From Bacteroides sp. (GTDB lineage Bacteria > Bacteroidota > Bacteroidia > Bacteroidales > Bacteroidaceae), in NCBI GenBank assembly GCA_017471925.1, contig JAFURM010000042.1:1-64000 (forward strand): DNA of 64,000 nt, in the 5' to 3' direction. Position numbers and translations under genes: made by a program. This document shows, piece after piece, positions 55,339 through 64,000 of the stretch; positions within the stretch are counted from its first letter, which is position 1, and every line of letters starts with the position of its first letter. The notes under the pieces are model-generated. The model was not told where the DNA came from, did no database searches, and saw only the letters and a list, made by a program, of their open reading frames with translations.

Positions 55339-58119
55339 TTATTGTCCTTTTCGGACGATATATTCATTCGGAGTCATTCCCACGGCGTTCTTGAAAGAGC
55401 GATGGAAGGAGGCTTTTGAATTGAAGCCACACAGTTCGGCCAGGGCATTCAAGGTATATTTGGCATATTCACCATTCTTCACCAGACGCTTGAATTCTCC
55501 GATACGATAGTTGGTCACATAATCGTAGTAGCTGCAGTGCAGGTGTTGGGACAACAGGTAGGAAAGGGTGTGGGAGGAGGAGCCCAATGCCGTAGCCAAA
55601 TCGCCCAGCCTCAGATTGGGGTTGGTATAGGGTTTCTCTTCCTGCATGTATTTCTCCAATTTTTCTGCCAGCCGTCTGCACTCTTCCGGACTGATACGGT
55701 TGGTCTTGTATTTTTCCTTGGAAGTACTCTTCGACTCTTCGACAGGTAACTCCACCTCTTCGGGCTGCCAGGAAGCAGACATAGCCGCTTGCTTGCCCTT
55801 CCGACGGTTGCGATACCACATGCTGAACCATCCGACGGAGCAGAAGATGAGCAGCAAGAGCAATAACACTCCCCAAAGTCCCGTTGAGGCTATCTCCAAT
55901 GGCAGTTGCACTTCCGATTCGGGGATTCCCTTCTTGCGCAACTTGAAGGTGTACTGTCCCGAACTCAGGTTGTAATAGGCCACGTCCGATTTTCCGTCCA
56001 GCGTTACCCATTCTTTGTCCTCCCCTTCCAGACGGTATTCATAAGACATGCAGAGCGGATCCGTGTAGCTGAAGTCTGAGAAACTGAAGACCAGATTCCG
56101 CTGGGAAGATTCCAGTTTCACGACTGCCGGATGCTTCTTGTACAAGGGTATGGAGTGGTTACCATTGACCCGCATTTCCGTTATGGTGAGCGGATAGGCA
56201 TATTCGTGTTCTTCATACAGACGGTTCATGTCTAAGTGCAGCAGACCTTTGGTATTAGTGAACCACAGGTTGCCCTCCCGGTCCATCGTAGGAGGATAGA
56301 GCGTAAAGACAGGATTGGAGATGCCATCCACGAAACCATAGGAGATGAAACGCTCCTTCTTGTCATAGCGGAACAGGCCCTTGTCCGTGCCTATCCACAA
56401 CCAGCCCTCACGGTCTTCGATGACAAACATGCCGTTACGCCCATCCAAGGGGGTACCCATCCGAAAGGGACGGAAGTTGGTCATCTCCAGATTGGATATG
56501 AACATGTTGCCTTTGTCCGGGAAGAAGTAGAGACAATGGTCGGAATCTTCATAGACCACCCTGATTTTCTCCTTGTTCATGAAACCTGCTGGAAAGACAT
56601 CCGTACGAAGGGCCCGGGCCGAAGGGTCCCAGATGCAGACACCGTTCTCCGTACATATCCACCCTTTCCTGGTGGAGTCGAAATAGATTTCGTAGACATT
56701 TCCTGCCGGAAGTTTGGAGTTGGTACTGTTGTAATGGGCGGTCTGCAGGCCATCCTTGTAGCAATAGATGCCTACCGAGGTACCAATCCACAGGGTTCCC
56801 TCGGCATCTTCCTTGATGCAAAATATCTGCCCTTGAGAGAAGGGCATGTGGCCCTCGGCATCAAAGTCGCGTATAGTCAGCGTCCGGGGATTCAGGATAT
56901 ACATTCCTCCGCCATAGGTTCCGATATAATACTCGTCACGATGACGCAAGATACTGAATATCATACTGGAGCGCAGTTGTGGAGACTTGAATTCCTTGAA
57001 GATTCCGCTCTTTTCGTGGATGTAGAAAAGGCCGTCGCGCGAGCCTATCAGTTTTTCATCACCATGAATCTGCAGGGCACGAACCGGTACATTCATGGTA
57101 TTGAGGTGGGGCTGGAAGGCATAGGGAGTGAAGAGGTCATTCTGATAGAGGGTATAATCCAAGCCCTGCTGATAGAAACCCACCCAGACGATGCCCTCCC
57201 TGTCCACCAGAAGCGAGTAGACCGAATTGGAATGCAACCCGCTCTCCTTACCTGCCTCATGGCGGATGGACTGGACAATCTTGTTCTTGCGGGTGTCAAT
57301 GAAGTGTATGCCATTGCCGTCGGTGCCTACATACAACCGGTCTGTTCCGTTGCTGGAAAGGGAGGATATGACATTGCAGCCCACGTCTACATAACGCTCA
57401 AAACGGCCACTCCGTGTATCGAAACAGACAATACCCTGATTCTGCGTGGCCAGATAGAGCATGTGGCCTGTACGGGCTATGCTCCTGAAGACACAGACGT
57501 GTTCATCCCCTTTCTGATTGTGGTATCCCGTTATTTGTCCGTCTGAGAGGTTCAGAGAGAACAGTCCGCCCCCGGTAGCCAGCCAAAGCAGCTTGTCCTC
57601 TCCCTGAAGTATATCGGTAATGACATTGGCGGCAGAGAGGCTGTTGGCATCGACCAACAGACGTTCTATCATACCGGAACGGTAGATATAGAGTCCTCTA
57701 CCCGTACCGATATAGAGTGTTCCCCGGGCATCATAGAAGAGGGAATGGACAGGCATATCTATCTGCGCACCGGATATCCGTTCCAAGGTTTCTGTCTGCT
57801 TGTTCACCCGCCACAGTCCCATACCGTTGCCCATCCATATCTCATTGCCCGGCAGTTCGGCTATGGCCGAAACCCGCTTCAGTTTTTCATCCGTACCCTT
57901 TATGGGATAACGCTTCAGGTGTACACCGTCAAAACGTTCCAAGGAGTTACCCGTCCCAATCCACACATAGCCCAGGGAGTCCTTATAGATGGCATTGACC
58001 AACAGGTCGGACAACCCCTCCATCATCGTCAGGTTACGGAAGGAAGTGGGATAGGAGTAGGCGGCAACGCTTATCCATAACGATAGTAGAATCAACAGGT
58101 TTTTCAGCAGGTTTCTCAT
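55339..58119 (-). CDS. HTCS-like membrane sensor with AraC-type DNA-binding domain but no kinase
   Basis: 926 residues from MRNLLKNLLILLSLWISVAA (signal peptide or anchor). The periplasmic part is a Reg_prop beta-propeller array: repeated LGYVWIGTGNSLERF, ENIWMGN-like, LLWLATGGGLFSL, LYVGTDGNGIHFID and LWIGTDKGLFRYD. A Y_Y_Y-type domain (CMSYEYRLEGEDKEWVTLDG) follows, then one transmembrane helix (WGVLLLLLLIFCSVGWF, about 750-769). A 38-residue linker leads straight to an AraC-type HTH (about 808-926, NALAELCGFNSKASFHRSFK). The HisKA, HATPase and receiver domains of hybrid two-component systems (usually ~1350 aa) are missing without a frameshift. Confidence 0.9.
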   Translation of the reverse strand: MRNLLKNLLILLSLWISVAAYSYPTSFRNLTMMEGLSDLLVNAIYKDSLGYVWIGTGNSLERFDGVHLKRYPIKGTDEKLKRVSAIAELPGNEIWMGNGMGLWRVNKQTETLERISGAQIDMPVHSLFYDARGTLYIGTGRGLYIYRSGMIERLLVDANSLSAANVITDILQGEDKLLWLATGGGLFSLNLSDGQITGYHNQKGDEHVCVFRSIARTGHMLYLATQNQGIVCFDTRSGRFERYVDVGCNVISSLSSNGTDRLYVGTDGNGIHFIDTRKNKIVQSIRHEAGKESGLHSNSVYSLLVDREGIVWVGFYQQGLDYTLYQNDLFTPYAFQPHLNTMNVPVRALQIHGDEKLIGSRDGLFYIHEKSGIFKEFKSPQLRSSMIFSILRHRDEYYIGTYGGGMYILNPRTLTIRDFDAEGHMPFSQGQIFCIKEDAEGTLWIGTSVGIYCYKDGLQTAHYNSTNSKLPAGNVYEIYFDSTRKGWICTENGVCIWDPSARALRTDVFPAGFMNKEKIRVVYEDSDHCLYFFPDKGNMFISNLEMTNFRPFRMGTPLDGRNGMFVIEDREGWLWIGTDKGLFRYDKKERFISYGFVDGISNPVFTLYPPTMDREGNLWFTNTKGLLHLDMNRLYEEHEYAYPLTITEMRVNGNHSIPLYKKHPAVVKLESSQRNLVFSFSDFSYTDPLCMSYEYRLEGEDKEWVTLDGKSDVAYYNLSSGQYTFKLRKKGIPESEVQLPLEIASTGLWGVLLLLLLIFCSVGWFSMWYRNRRKGKQAAMSASWQPEEVELPVEESKSTSKEKYKTNRISPEECRRLAEKLEKYMQEEKPYTNPNLRLGDLATALGSSSHTLSYLLSQHLHCSYYDYVTNYRIGEFKRLVKNGEYAKYTLNALAELCGFNSKASFHRSFKNAVGMTPNEYIVRKGQ

Positions 58120-58198
58120 TTCAAAGCCATTATTATAAGTGCTTCCAAAGGTCCGTTTATTTGTTACACGAAGCAAATATAATAATAAGTTTCAATAA

Positions 58199-60931
58199 TC
58201 ACTTCAGTTTTTCCACATTTTCTGTTTTCTGAAGATGATATTCCCTTCCTTCCAGCCTTATTTTACAGGATTTGGAGGCCATATAATGCCACTGATTGTC
58301 CCTATATTCCAGCAAGACATCGGCCGGCTCATCACTCTCTATAACCAGGGAAGGGGTCTGCAAGAAGGTGCCGTTGCCCATGAATACGCGTGTGGCATGC
58401 TGTCCGTGACTGCTCCACAAGGCATAGGTGGCCTTCATGCTCCAACCATCGGCACGACTCGGAGTGTCGGCACAGTCTGATGAAAGAATACGGTCCTCCG
58501 TCCCATCCTTGTGAGTCACCCGAATGGCCACCGTTCCTTTTCCTCCTTCCTCCACCTCGGGATAGGATACGCCGGCAATGGTTCCCGGCTCACTCTCGGA
58601 CGTTGGTTCATAAAGAGCCACGAACGGACGTTCCCAGGCTTCGCCATACTGGCGGGCAATGAAGGTCAGAGTAGGCTGTTCCTTGATGTCATAGGGCATA
58701 TTCTTCAGACGGCTCAGCCCTTCGGTCATCGGGCTGAGTGCGGAAAAGACTTTCCGTTCCTTCTCCCCCTTCATCCACATGGTCATGTGGATGTCATCCT
58801 TATCGGGCATCTGTATGGTGAAGGTAGCCTGAATATCCTTATCGGTTTGAGCACTCTCCTTATTATATATATAGGAATAGGCATAGAGGTGGGCACCGGC
58901 AAACGAGAGTTCTTCCGTGGGTTGCAGGTTCAGGTCGGTTCCATCGGCTGCCGCCAGCCTCATCACCTGTCCCATATTGTGATAGAAATAGTCGTGCATC
59001 TTGTCTCCACCCGCCACCTTCTTGCTGCGGAAGATGTCCACATAGTAGCCGCTCTTCTCACCCGTGGTGACAATGCTCATCAGGCGGGTCTGGTCGGCCT
59101 GCGACTCCGGTTCGCGGAAATAGAGGTCACTGTAGGTTACCGATGGATAGGCCACCTTCTGTCCCGGAGTGGGGAAACAGGAGAGGAGTTTGAAGGCATG
59201 GTTGCTCTTCATGACCGGATAGGAGGATATGCCGTCCACGCATACCGTATTGTGGGACGGGAACTGGCTGTAATATTCCAGATAGTCCTGTCCCGAATAA
59301 AGCGTCAGTCCGATGCCGCCGTCAGGAGCCAGACGGAAGCCTTTGCCATACAGCTCCATGTTGATGCCATTGGCGTGCATGTGGTTTCCTTCACTTCCGT
59401 TCAGGGCTATCATCAAGCTGTGCCGACGGTTCATGCCGTTGCGCTGTACCAGCCAACTGGCGTTGGGTGCATGGAAGGTGGGGGTCACATAGTCGTTGAT
59501 GTCTGCAGCAGGCACCTTGTCGTCCACGGTCAAGGGTTTCTCGCTGAAGAATGAGTGTACCGACACCCCCGGCCTCTTGACCTCTGCCGGCTTGGCTGCA
59601 TTCGGGTCAAGCAGTTTCAGCAGAGCGATAAATTCCTGTTCCTTCTCCTGCTTGCCATGCAGGCGGGCATTGGCCACCAGGCGACGATAGATAGCCGGAT
59701 TCAATGTGCCGGGATGGGTATCACCGAAGCCGATATACATGCGGTCGGGAAAGAGATACTGGAAGTTGACTTTGGCCGCCTTGGCTATAATCGGCATCTC
59801 TTGCTCCAGGTCCAGCCCCAGGTTGCGGTCGAAGATGGTGACAAAGTCGGTATAATCGCCCAATACTACCTGGCTATAGCCCGGACACTCCGCCCAGACA
59901 CCGGTCTCGGCATCGTAACCGTAGGCTGCCAGTTCACGAAGTGACCACTGGCGGATGGAAGAACGGTTCAGCACATAGTCTATATAATATTCGCGCCCTT
60001 TACCATCGGCATAGTTGGCATCGTTTTCCAGAATCAGGCCGATGTTCAGGATGAAACGTGCCTCCATCAGGTTCCAATTGTTGTGAGGTACGCCATTGTC
60101 TATGATATTGTCGGCCCACTTCTTGAAGGCAGAAGCATAGATGTCCATCTTGTCGGCCTTATGTTCCCGAAGATAGTCGTACAGGAAGTCATACAGCGAC
60201 ACCAATGCGTTGATGACATCTTCGTGAATGGTTTCAAAACTGCTCATGCCCATCAACGTCTGTTGATGTCCGTGGTTCAGGTCCTTCGGTACGTTACGGT
60301 AATAGATACCGGTCATGTAGGTGTCAAAGGCAGAAGCGGCTGCTTCGGCATATTTTTCTTCACCGGTGACCCACCACACAAAAGCTGCATCGCGGGCAAT
60401 GCCCATGATTTCATTGTTGATGCTTTGGATGATGTTGCCCGTCTTGCTGATGCTTGCCCACTCATAGGGCTGTCCGTCCAATACCTTGTTGCGCAACCAG
60501 AGTCCGCGGGCATCTTCCTGATAGGGTTGCAGTTCCTCCAATTTGGGACGTATGTAATTCGTGCCATGACTGCGTGCGCCGGAAAGCATGACCGTAGGTG
60601 CCGGTGCCTTCTCGCCTCCGGCATGGTCAAAGTATTCTCCCTTTATGTAGACCTCCGTGCTGTGTGTCTTCCAAAACATCTGCAACCGTGAGGTCAGCCA
60701 GTCACTTCCCTGATCCACATAGCGGTCTGTCCGCTGTTGCAGCTGCCGGAACACGTCCGAAGCCCAAGGCTCCTTCTTTATCATGCGAAGCACCTTTTTC
60801 TTCTCAGACTTCCGGGTCAGATAGCGGGGATGCTCATCGGACAGCCGTTTCATCCACTCTTTCTCCTGTGCCGAGAGTGAGAGCAAACCGGCAAACAGGA
60901 ACAAACAAATAGCCAATAATATTCTATTCAT
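58199..60931 (-). CDS. Heparinase II/III-like polysaccharide lyase
   Basis: 910 residues with a signal peptide (IFLAICLFLFAGLLSLSAQ-like). N-terminal alpha/alpha toroid: HPRYLTRKSEKKKVLRMIKK, VPHNNWNLMEARFILNIGL and ECPGYSQVVLGDYTDF. The heparinase II/III-type C-terminal beta-sheet domain (from about 480) has SEGNHMHANGINMELYGKGF, APDGGIGLTLYSG and FPSHNTVCVDGISSYP, with the conserved His and Tyr positions. Family members cut uronate-linked polysaccharides by beta-elimination. It lies 79 bp before the sensor gene and 73 bp after the AraC gene, same strand. The exact PL family is not fixed. Confidence 0.83.
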   Translation of the reverse strand: MNRILLAICLFLFAGLLSLSAQEKEWMKRLSDEHPRYLTRKSEKKKVLRMIKKEPWASDVFRQLQQRTDRYVDQGSDWLTSRLQMFWKTHSTEVYIKGEYFDHAGGEKAPAPTVMLSGARSHGTNYIRPKLEELQPYQEDARGLWLRNKVLDGQPYEWASISKTGNIIQSINNEIMGIARDAAFVWWVTGEEKYAEAAASAFDTYMTGIYYRNVPKDLNHGHQQTLMGMSSFETIHEDVINALVSLYDFLYDYLREHKADKMDIYASAFKKWADNIIDNGVPHNNWNLMEARFILNIGLILENDANYADGKGREYYIDYVLNRSSIRQWSLRELAAYGYDAETGVWAECPGYSQVVLGDYTDFVTIFDRNLGLDLEQEMPIIAKAAKVNFQYLFPDRMYIGFGDTHPGTLNPAIYRRLVANARLHGKQEKEQEFIALLKLLDPNAAKPAEVKRPGVSVHSFFSEKPLTVDDKVPAADINDYVTPTFHAPNASWLVQRNGMNRRHSLMIALNGSEGNHMHANGINMELYGKGFRLAPDGGIGLTLYSGQDYLEYYSQFPSHNTVCVDGISSYPVMKSNHAFKLLSCFPTPGQKVAYPSVTYSDLYFREPESQADQTRLMSIVTTGEKSGYYVDIFRSKKVAGGDKMHDYFYHNMGQVMRLAAADGTDLNLQPTEELSFAGAHLYAYSYIYNKESAQTDKDIQATFTIQMPDKDDIHMTMWMKGEKERKVFSALSPMTEGLSRLKNMPYDIKEQPTLTFIARQYGEAWERPFVALYEPTSESEPGTIAGVSYPEVEEGGKGTVAIRVTHKDGTEDRILSSDCADTPSRADGWSMKATYALWSSHGQHATRVFMGNGTFLQTPSLVIESDEPADVLLEYRDNQWHYMASKSCKIRLEGREYHLQKTENVEKLK

Positions 60932-61004
60932 ATAACCGTTTTTTCTTTAAAATACGAACCGACCGACAGACACACTCAATATATATACCTTATTTTTTAG
61001 TCCT

Positions 61005-61844
61005 TCATTTTTCGTCCGGACCCGTCCCTGCATATTCTCCCGGTGACATGCCCATAAACTGCTTGAAGAGACGATTGAAATAGGGTACATTGTTGAAACC
61101 GGCATTATAGCAGACCTCGGCAATGGTGGCATGACGCTGCCGACGAAGGAGCTGGCAGGCCAGGCTAATGCGGTATTCATTAAGATAGGTGACGAAGGTC
61201 TTGCCCGTAGCCCTCTTGAAGTAGATACAGAAGGAGGTACGGTTCATCCCTACATGACGGGCCACATCATCAATGCCGATGGAGCGGCGGGCGTTGCACA
61301 CCACATAGGTGTGAATCTGCTGCAGGCGTTGCCGATGCTTGTCCTGCTCTTGACGTTTGCCCACCACAGGACTCTCTCCGTAATCGGCCATCAGGAGTAG
61401 CAGTTGCAGGAAGAGGGAAGGACGGGCTGCATCAGGCGCGTTCTCCATATCGTTCAAGAGGGCTATGATGGCCTTGCGACGCTCGCCTTGAAAGCCAATG
61501 GCATCCCGCAGGCTGCAAAGCATGGAAACGGCTGTGGAGAGTTCCGGGAAAAGTTCGGCACAGCGTTCCAGAAAAGAGGTTTCAAACTCAAGGGTGATAT
61601 TGGCAATGCATCCGTGTTCATCGGTATCCGTCGCATCGAAAGTCCAACAATGGGCCACCTCGGGCGGAACGAGGACTACCTCGCCGCTACTGAAAGAGGC
61701 CGTGGTATCACCCAACCGCCTGGTACCGCTTCCTACCACAATATAGGAAAGCTCCCACGTGAGCTGACTGTGGGAACCAATCTGCTCTTCGGGTGCCAGA
61801 CGGACACTGTTGAAACGCAGGAAAGAGAGAGGAGCTTTTGTCAT
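61005..61844 (-). CDS. AraC-family transcriptional regulator
   Basis: 279 residues from the ATG at 61844; a TTG start at 61862 is less likely. The N-terminal cupin-like domain (ELSYIVVGSGTRRLG, VLVPPEVAHCWTFDATDTDE) probably binds a ligand, and the C-terminal AraC HTH pair is clear (IGIDDVARHVGMNRTSFCIY, TIAEVCYNAGFNNVPYFNRL). It probably controls the heparinase-like gene 73 bp downstream. It is divergent from the acyltransferase gene. The -7-like box TATATTTG lies only 5 nt before the ATG. Confidence 0.9.
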   Translation of the reverse strand: MTKAPLSFLRFNSVRLAPEEQIGSHSQLTWELSYIVVGSGTRRLGDTTASFSSGEVVLVPPEVAHCWTFDATDTDEHGCIANITLEFETSFLERCAELFPELSTAVSMLCSLRDAIGFQGERRKAIIALLNDMENAPDAARPSLFLQLLLLMADYGESPVVGKRQEQDKHRQRLQQIHTYVVCNARRSIGIDDVARHVGMNRTSFCIYFKRATGKTFVTYLNEYRISLACQLLRRQRHATIAEVCYNAGFNNVPYFNRLFKQFMGMSPGEYAGTGPDEK

Positions 61845-61848
61845 GCTG

Positions 61849-61856
61849 CAAATATA
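61849..61856 (-). promoter_or_regulatory. -7 box abutting the AraC start codon
   Basis: TATATTTG (complement), a full TAnnTTTG match, ends 5 nt before the ATG at 61844, so the transcript would be leaderless or almost so. The -33 position (complement of about 61877-61880) reads TCTT, not TTTG. Confidence 0.4.
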
Positions 61857-61958
61857 CGACAAATCTAATAAACGATAAGAGAAGAGCAGGATTTATTTGC
61901 GGCGTACCTTTGCAGCCGTAATTCAAAAAAAACAAAGAACCTGATAACTCAACACCTC

Positions 61959-63125
61959 ATGACCAACAACACTTACCTGGCTTCCAAGCCCCGATACGAG
62001 ATATTGGATGGACTCCGCGGTGTAGCTGCAATGATTGTAGTAGCTTTCCACCTGTTTGAGACCTACTCACCCGGACCAATGTTCCAGATTCTGAACCACG
62101 GCTACTTAGCCGTAGATTTCTTCTTCGTGCTTTCTGGATTTGTCATCGGCTATGCCTACGATGACCGTTGGAACCGGATGACTACATGGACCTTCTTCAA
62201 GAGACGCCTGGTGCGCCTGCACCCTCTGCTTATCATGGGTACACTGATTGGCGGAGTGCTGTTCTACTTCGGTGACGCGCCGATGTTCCAGTTGGTGATG
62301 CAGACACCGTGGTGGATGCTGCTCCTTGCCATAGTGATGGGCTGTCTGATGATTCCCACGCCCCCCTCTATGGACATCCGTGGATGGAGCGAAATCAATT
62401 CGCTGAACGGAGCCACCTGGTCATTGATGTGGGAATATATCGCCAACATTCTTTATGCCCTGGTCATCCGCCGCTTCTCCAAGGTGGTGCTGGTGGTGTT
62501 CGTAGCCCTGTCGGCCCTGCTCACCATCGACCTGTCGCTGAATCTGGATGTCTTTGGTCTGCTGGCTGTACGCGACTATGCCAAGTACACGGTCATAGGT
62601 GGTTTCGGACTCTCACCCGACCAGCTCTATATCGGCATCACCCGACTGCTCTATCCCTTCTTCATGGGTCTGCTGCTGTCGCGCATAGGCCGCTACATCC
62701 AGGTGAAAGGTGGTTTCTGGTGGTGCTCGCTGTTCATCACCGTGATACTTGTCATTCCTCACGTAGGCGGTGAGGCACACTGCTACTTAGACGGCATATA
62801 CAATGCCGTAAGCATTCTGGTGTTCTTCCCGCTGATTGTGCTCATGGGGGCCGGCAGCCGGGTGACTGACCAACGCTCCATGAAGGTGTGCAAGTTCCTG
62901 GGCGACATTTCCTATCCCCTCTACATTACCCATTATCCCTGGATCTACGTACACATGAAGTGGGCCGCCGACCATCAGGAGGCTCCGCTCAGCGTACACA
63001 TCTGTGTAGCCGTAGGACTGTTCCTGCTCACCATCGCCATCGCTTATGCCACCCTGAAACTCTATGATGAGCCTGTCCGCGAGTGGCTGAAACAGCACGT
63101 ACTGATGAAAAAAAGCAAGCACTAA
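61959..63125 (+). CDS. OafA/YrhL-type membrane acyltransferase
   Basis: 388 residues with about ten transmembrane helices. Acyltransferase-3 motifs: YEILDGLRGVAAMIVVAFH (15-33, catalytic His), FFFVLSGFVIGYAYDDRW, RRLVRLHPLLIMGTL and the late YPLYITHYPWIYVH. The family moves acetyl or other acyl groups onto cell-surface or periplasmic sugars. It stands alone between the AraC gene and the serine acetyltransferase, with a TACCTTTG box at 61905-61912. The acceptor is unknown; decoration of surface polysaccharide is the usual role. Confidence 0.92.
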   Translation: MTNNTYLASKPRYEILDGLRGVAAMIVVAFHLFETYSPGPMFQILNHGYLAVDFFFVLSGFVIGYAYDDRWNRMTTWTFFKRRLVRLHPLLIMGTLIGGVLFYFGDAPMFQLVMQTPWWMLLLAIVMGCLMIPTPPSMDIRGWSEINSLNGATWSLMWEYIANILYALVIRRFSKVVLVVFVALSALLTIDLSLNLDVFGLLAVRDYAKYTVIGGFGLSPDQLYIGITRLLYPFFMGLLLSRIGRYIQVKGGFWWCSLFITVILVIPHVGGEAHCYLDGIYNAVSILVFFPLIVLMGAGSRVTDQRSMKVCKFLGDISYPLYITHYPWIYVHMKWAADHQEAPLSVHICVAVGLFLLTIAIAYATLKLYDEPVREWLKQHVLMKKSKH

Positions 63126-63204
63126 AGGAGATAATGGGGGAAGATGATAGGATTTTTGGCGAATAGTTCTTACCTTTGCCGCTTAAAATCAAAGTCTCTT
63201 CCCC

Positions 63205-64000
63205 ATGAGTCCCATCAACTTCACCCCCATCCTGACGCAAGCCGTAGACGAGCTGTCGGAGAGCGAGAGTTACCAAGGGCTGCTGAGCCGACGCCACACC
63301 GACGGCAGCCGCCTGCCATCGGCCGAAAGCCTGGGCGAAATCATTGGCCTGGCCAGGGCCATCCTGTTTCCGGGATATTACGGAAACTCCAGCGTGGACA
63401 GCCGGACCATGAAGTATCACATCGGCGTGAACGCCGAGCGCCTACACGAACTGCTCACTGAACAGGTGATGGCAGGACTCAGCTTTGAACACCACGAACA
63501 CCACGCGCAACAGGCCGTCACCCCGGCCGAAATGCGCCGCCAGGAGGCCGCCCTCATTGCCGCCCGTTTCATCAGCCGCCTGCCCCACCTGCGCCGCCTG
63601 CTCTCCACCGACGTGGAAGCGGCCTATAACGGCGACCCCGCAGCACGCTCCGCCGGAGAGGTCATCTGCTGCTATCCGGCCATACGCGCCATCAGCAACT
63701 ATCGCATGGCCCACGAACTGCTGCTCCTCGGAGTGCCCCTCATCCCACGCATCATCACCGAAATGGCCCACAGCGAAACCGGAATAGACATACATCCGGG
63801 AGCACAGATAGGCCATCACTTCACCATAGACCACGGAACGGGAGTAGTCATAGGCGAAACCTGCATCATCGGCAACCGCGTGAAGCTGTACCAGGGAGTG
63901 ACCCTGGGAGCCAAAAGCTTCCCCCTGGACCAGGAAGGAAAGCCCATCAAGGGCATAGCCCGACACCCCATACTGGAGGACGACGTCATCGTATACAGCA
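63205..64000 (+). CDS. cysE: Serine O-acetyltransferase, 3' end outside window
   Basis: 265 codons are visible from the ATG at 63205; the frame is open at the window edge. The long N-terminal helical region (to about 190) matches the EpsC-type subgroup. The left-handed hexapeptide-repeat domain begins GIDIHPGAQIGHHFTIDHGT, followed by GVVIGETCIIGNRVKLYQG and GVTLGAKSF, including the catalytic His/Asp context. The enzyme makes O-acetylserine for cysteine synthesis. A TACCTTTG box lies at 63171-63178, 26 nt before the ATG. Confidence 0.93.
   Translation, partial: MSPINFTPILTQAVDELSESESYQGLLSRRHTDGSRLPSAESLGEIIGLARAILFPGYYGNSSVDSRTMKYHIGVNAERLHELLTEQVMAGLSFEHHEHHAQQAVTPAEMRRQEAALIAARFISRLPHLRRLLSTDVEAAYNGDPAARSAGEVICCYPAIRAISNYRMAHELLLLGVPLIPRIITEMAHSETGIDIHPGAQIGHHFTIDHGTGVVIGETCIIGNRVKLYQGVTLGAKSFPLDQEGKPIKGIARHPILEDDVIVYS

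Overview
The window looks like a chromosomal segment from a gut-type Bacteroidota, most likely a Bacteroidales close to Bacteroides. Evidence: SusC/SusD pair, lipoproteins with short signal peptides ending in Cys, fimbrillin-type DUF6562 proteins, a DUF4271 protein, a bacterial GH3 protein, and promoter-like sites of the TTTG-N20-TAnnTTTG type. Housekeeping genes are GC-rich. No rRNA, tRNA, CRISPR array or transposase gene was recognised.

Layout. (1) 1-6801, minus strand: a cell-surface or fimbria-like operon with four lipoproteins (three DUF6562/fimbrillin-like, one FimB/Mfa2-like), an OmpA-like/DUF3575 outer membrane protein and a small HTH protein. (2) 6802-7572: no credible gene, two perfect inverted repeats. 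(3) 7573-19860: core genes. These are a compact minus-strand operon LOG - DUF4271 - hemD - rnpA - yidD - tatD, then mnmA (+), GH3 (-), pfkA (+), acpP-fabF-rnc (-) and prfB-pdxB (-). (4) 19959-24696: an M16 protease lipoprotein and a flavinylated fumarate-reductase-like lipoprotein. (5) 24737-43215: an accessory zone with much decay. It holds a broken AlbA_2-type gene, a 22-bp tandem repeat array, a 135-bp inverted-repeat element, a plus-strand enzyme block (GH28-like, GH106-like, GH127, GH97, GH88, then a GH43 gene cut by a stop codon), a candidate structured RNA, a mosaic BACON/leucine-rich pseudogene, an AAA/PD-(D/E)XK ATPase and a truncated DUF4979 gene. (6) 43216-61844, minus strand: a polysaccharide utilization locus. 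From its regulatory end it reads AraC regulator, heparinase II/III-like lyase, a membrane-bound sensor/AraC hybrid without kinase domains, GH95, a HepT relic, ECF sigma factor, SusC, SusD, a three-Ig-domain surface binding protein and an alginate-lyase-family enzyme. (7) 61959-64000: an acyltransferase and the start of a serine acetyltransferase.

How it works together (inference). The two enzyme blocks suggest capture of a uronate-containing polysaccharide. The surface protein and SusD bind it, the two lyase-type enzymes cut it, SusC imports fragments, and GH88 (unsaturated glucuronyl hydrolase), GH106, GH127, GH97, GH95 and GH43 trim side groups. The substrate cannot be fixed from sequence alone. 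At least five genes in 24.7-52.4 kb are broken, by several kinds of lesion, so this is probably real decay and not only base-calling error.
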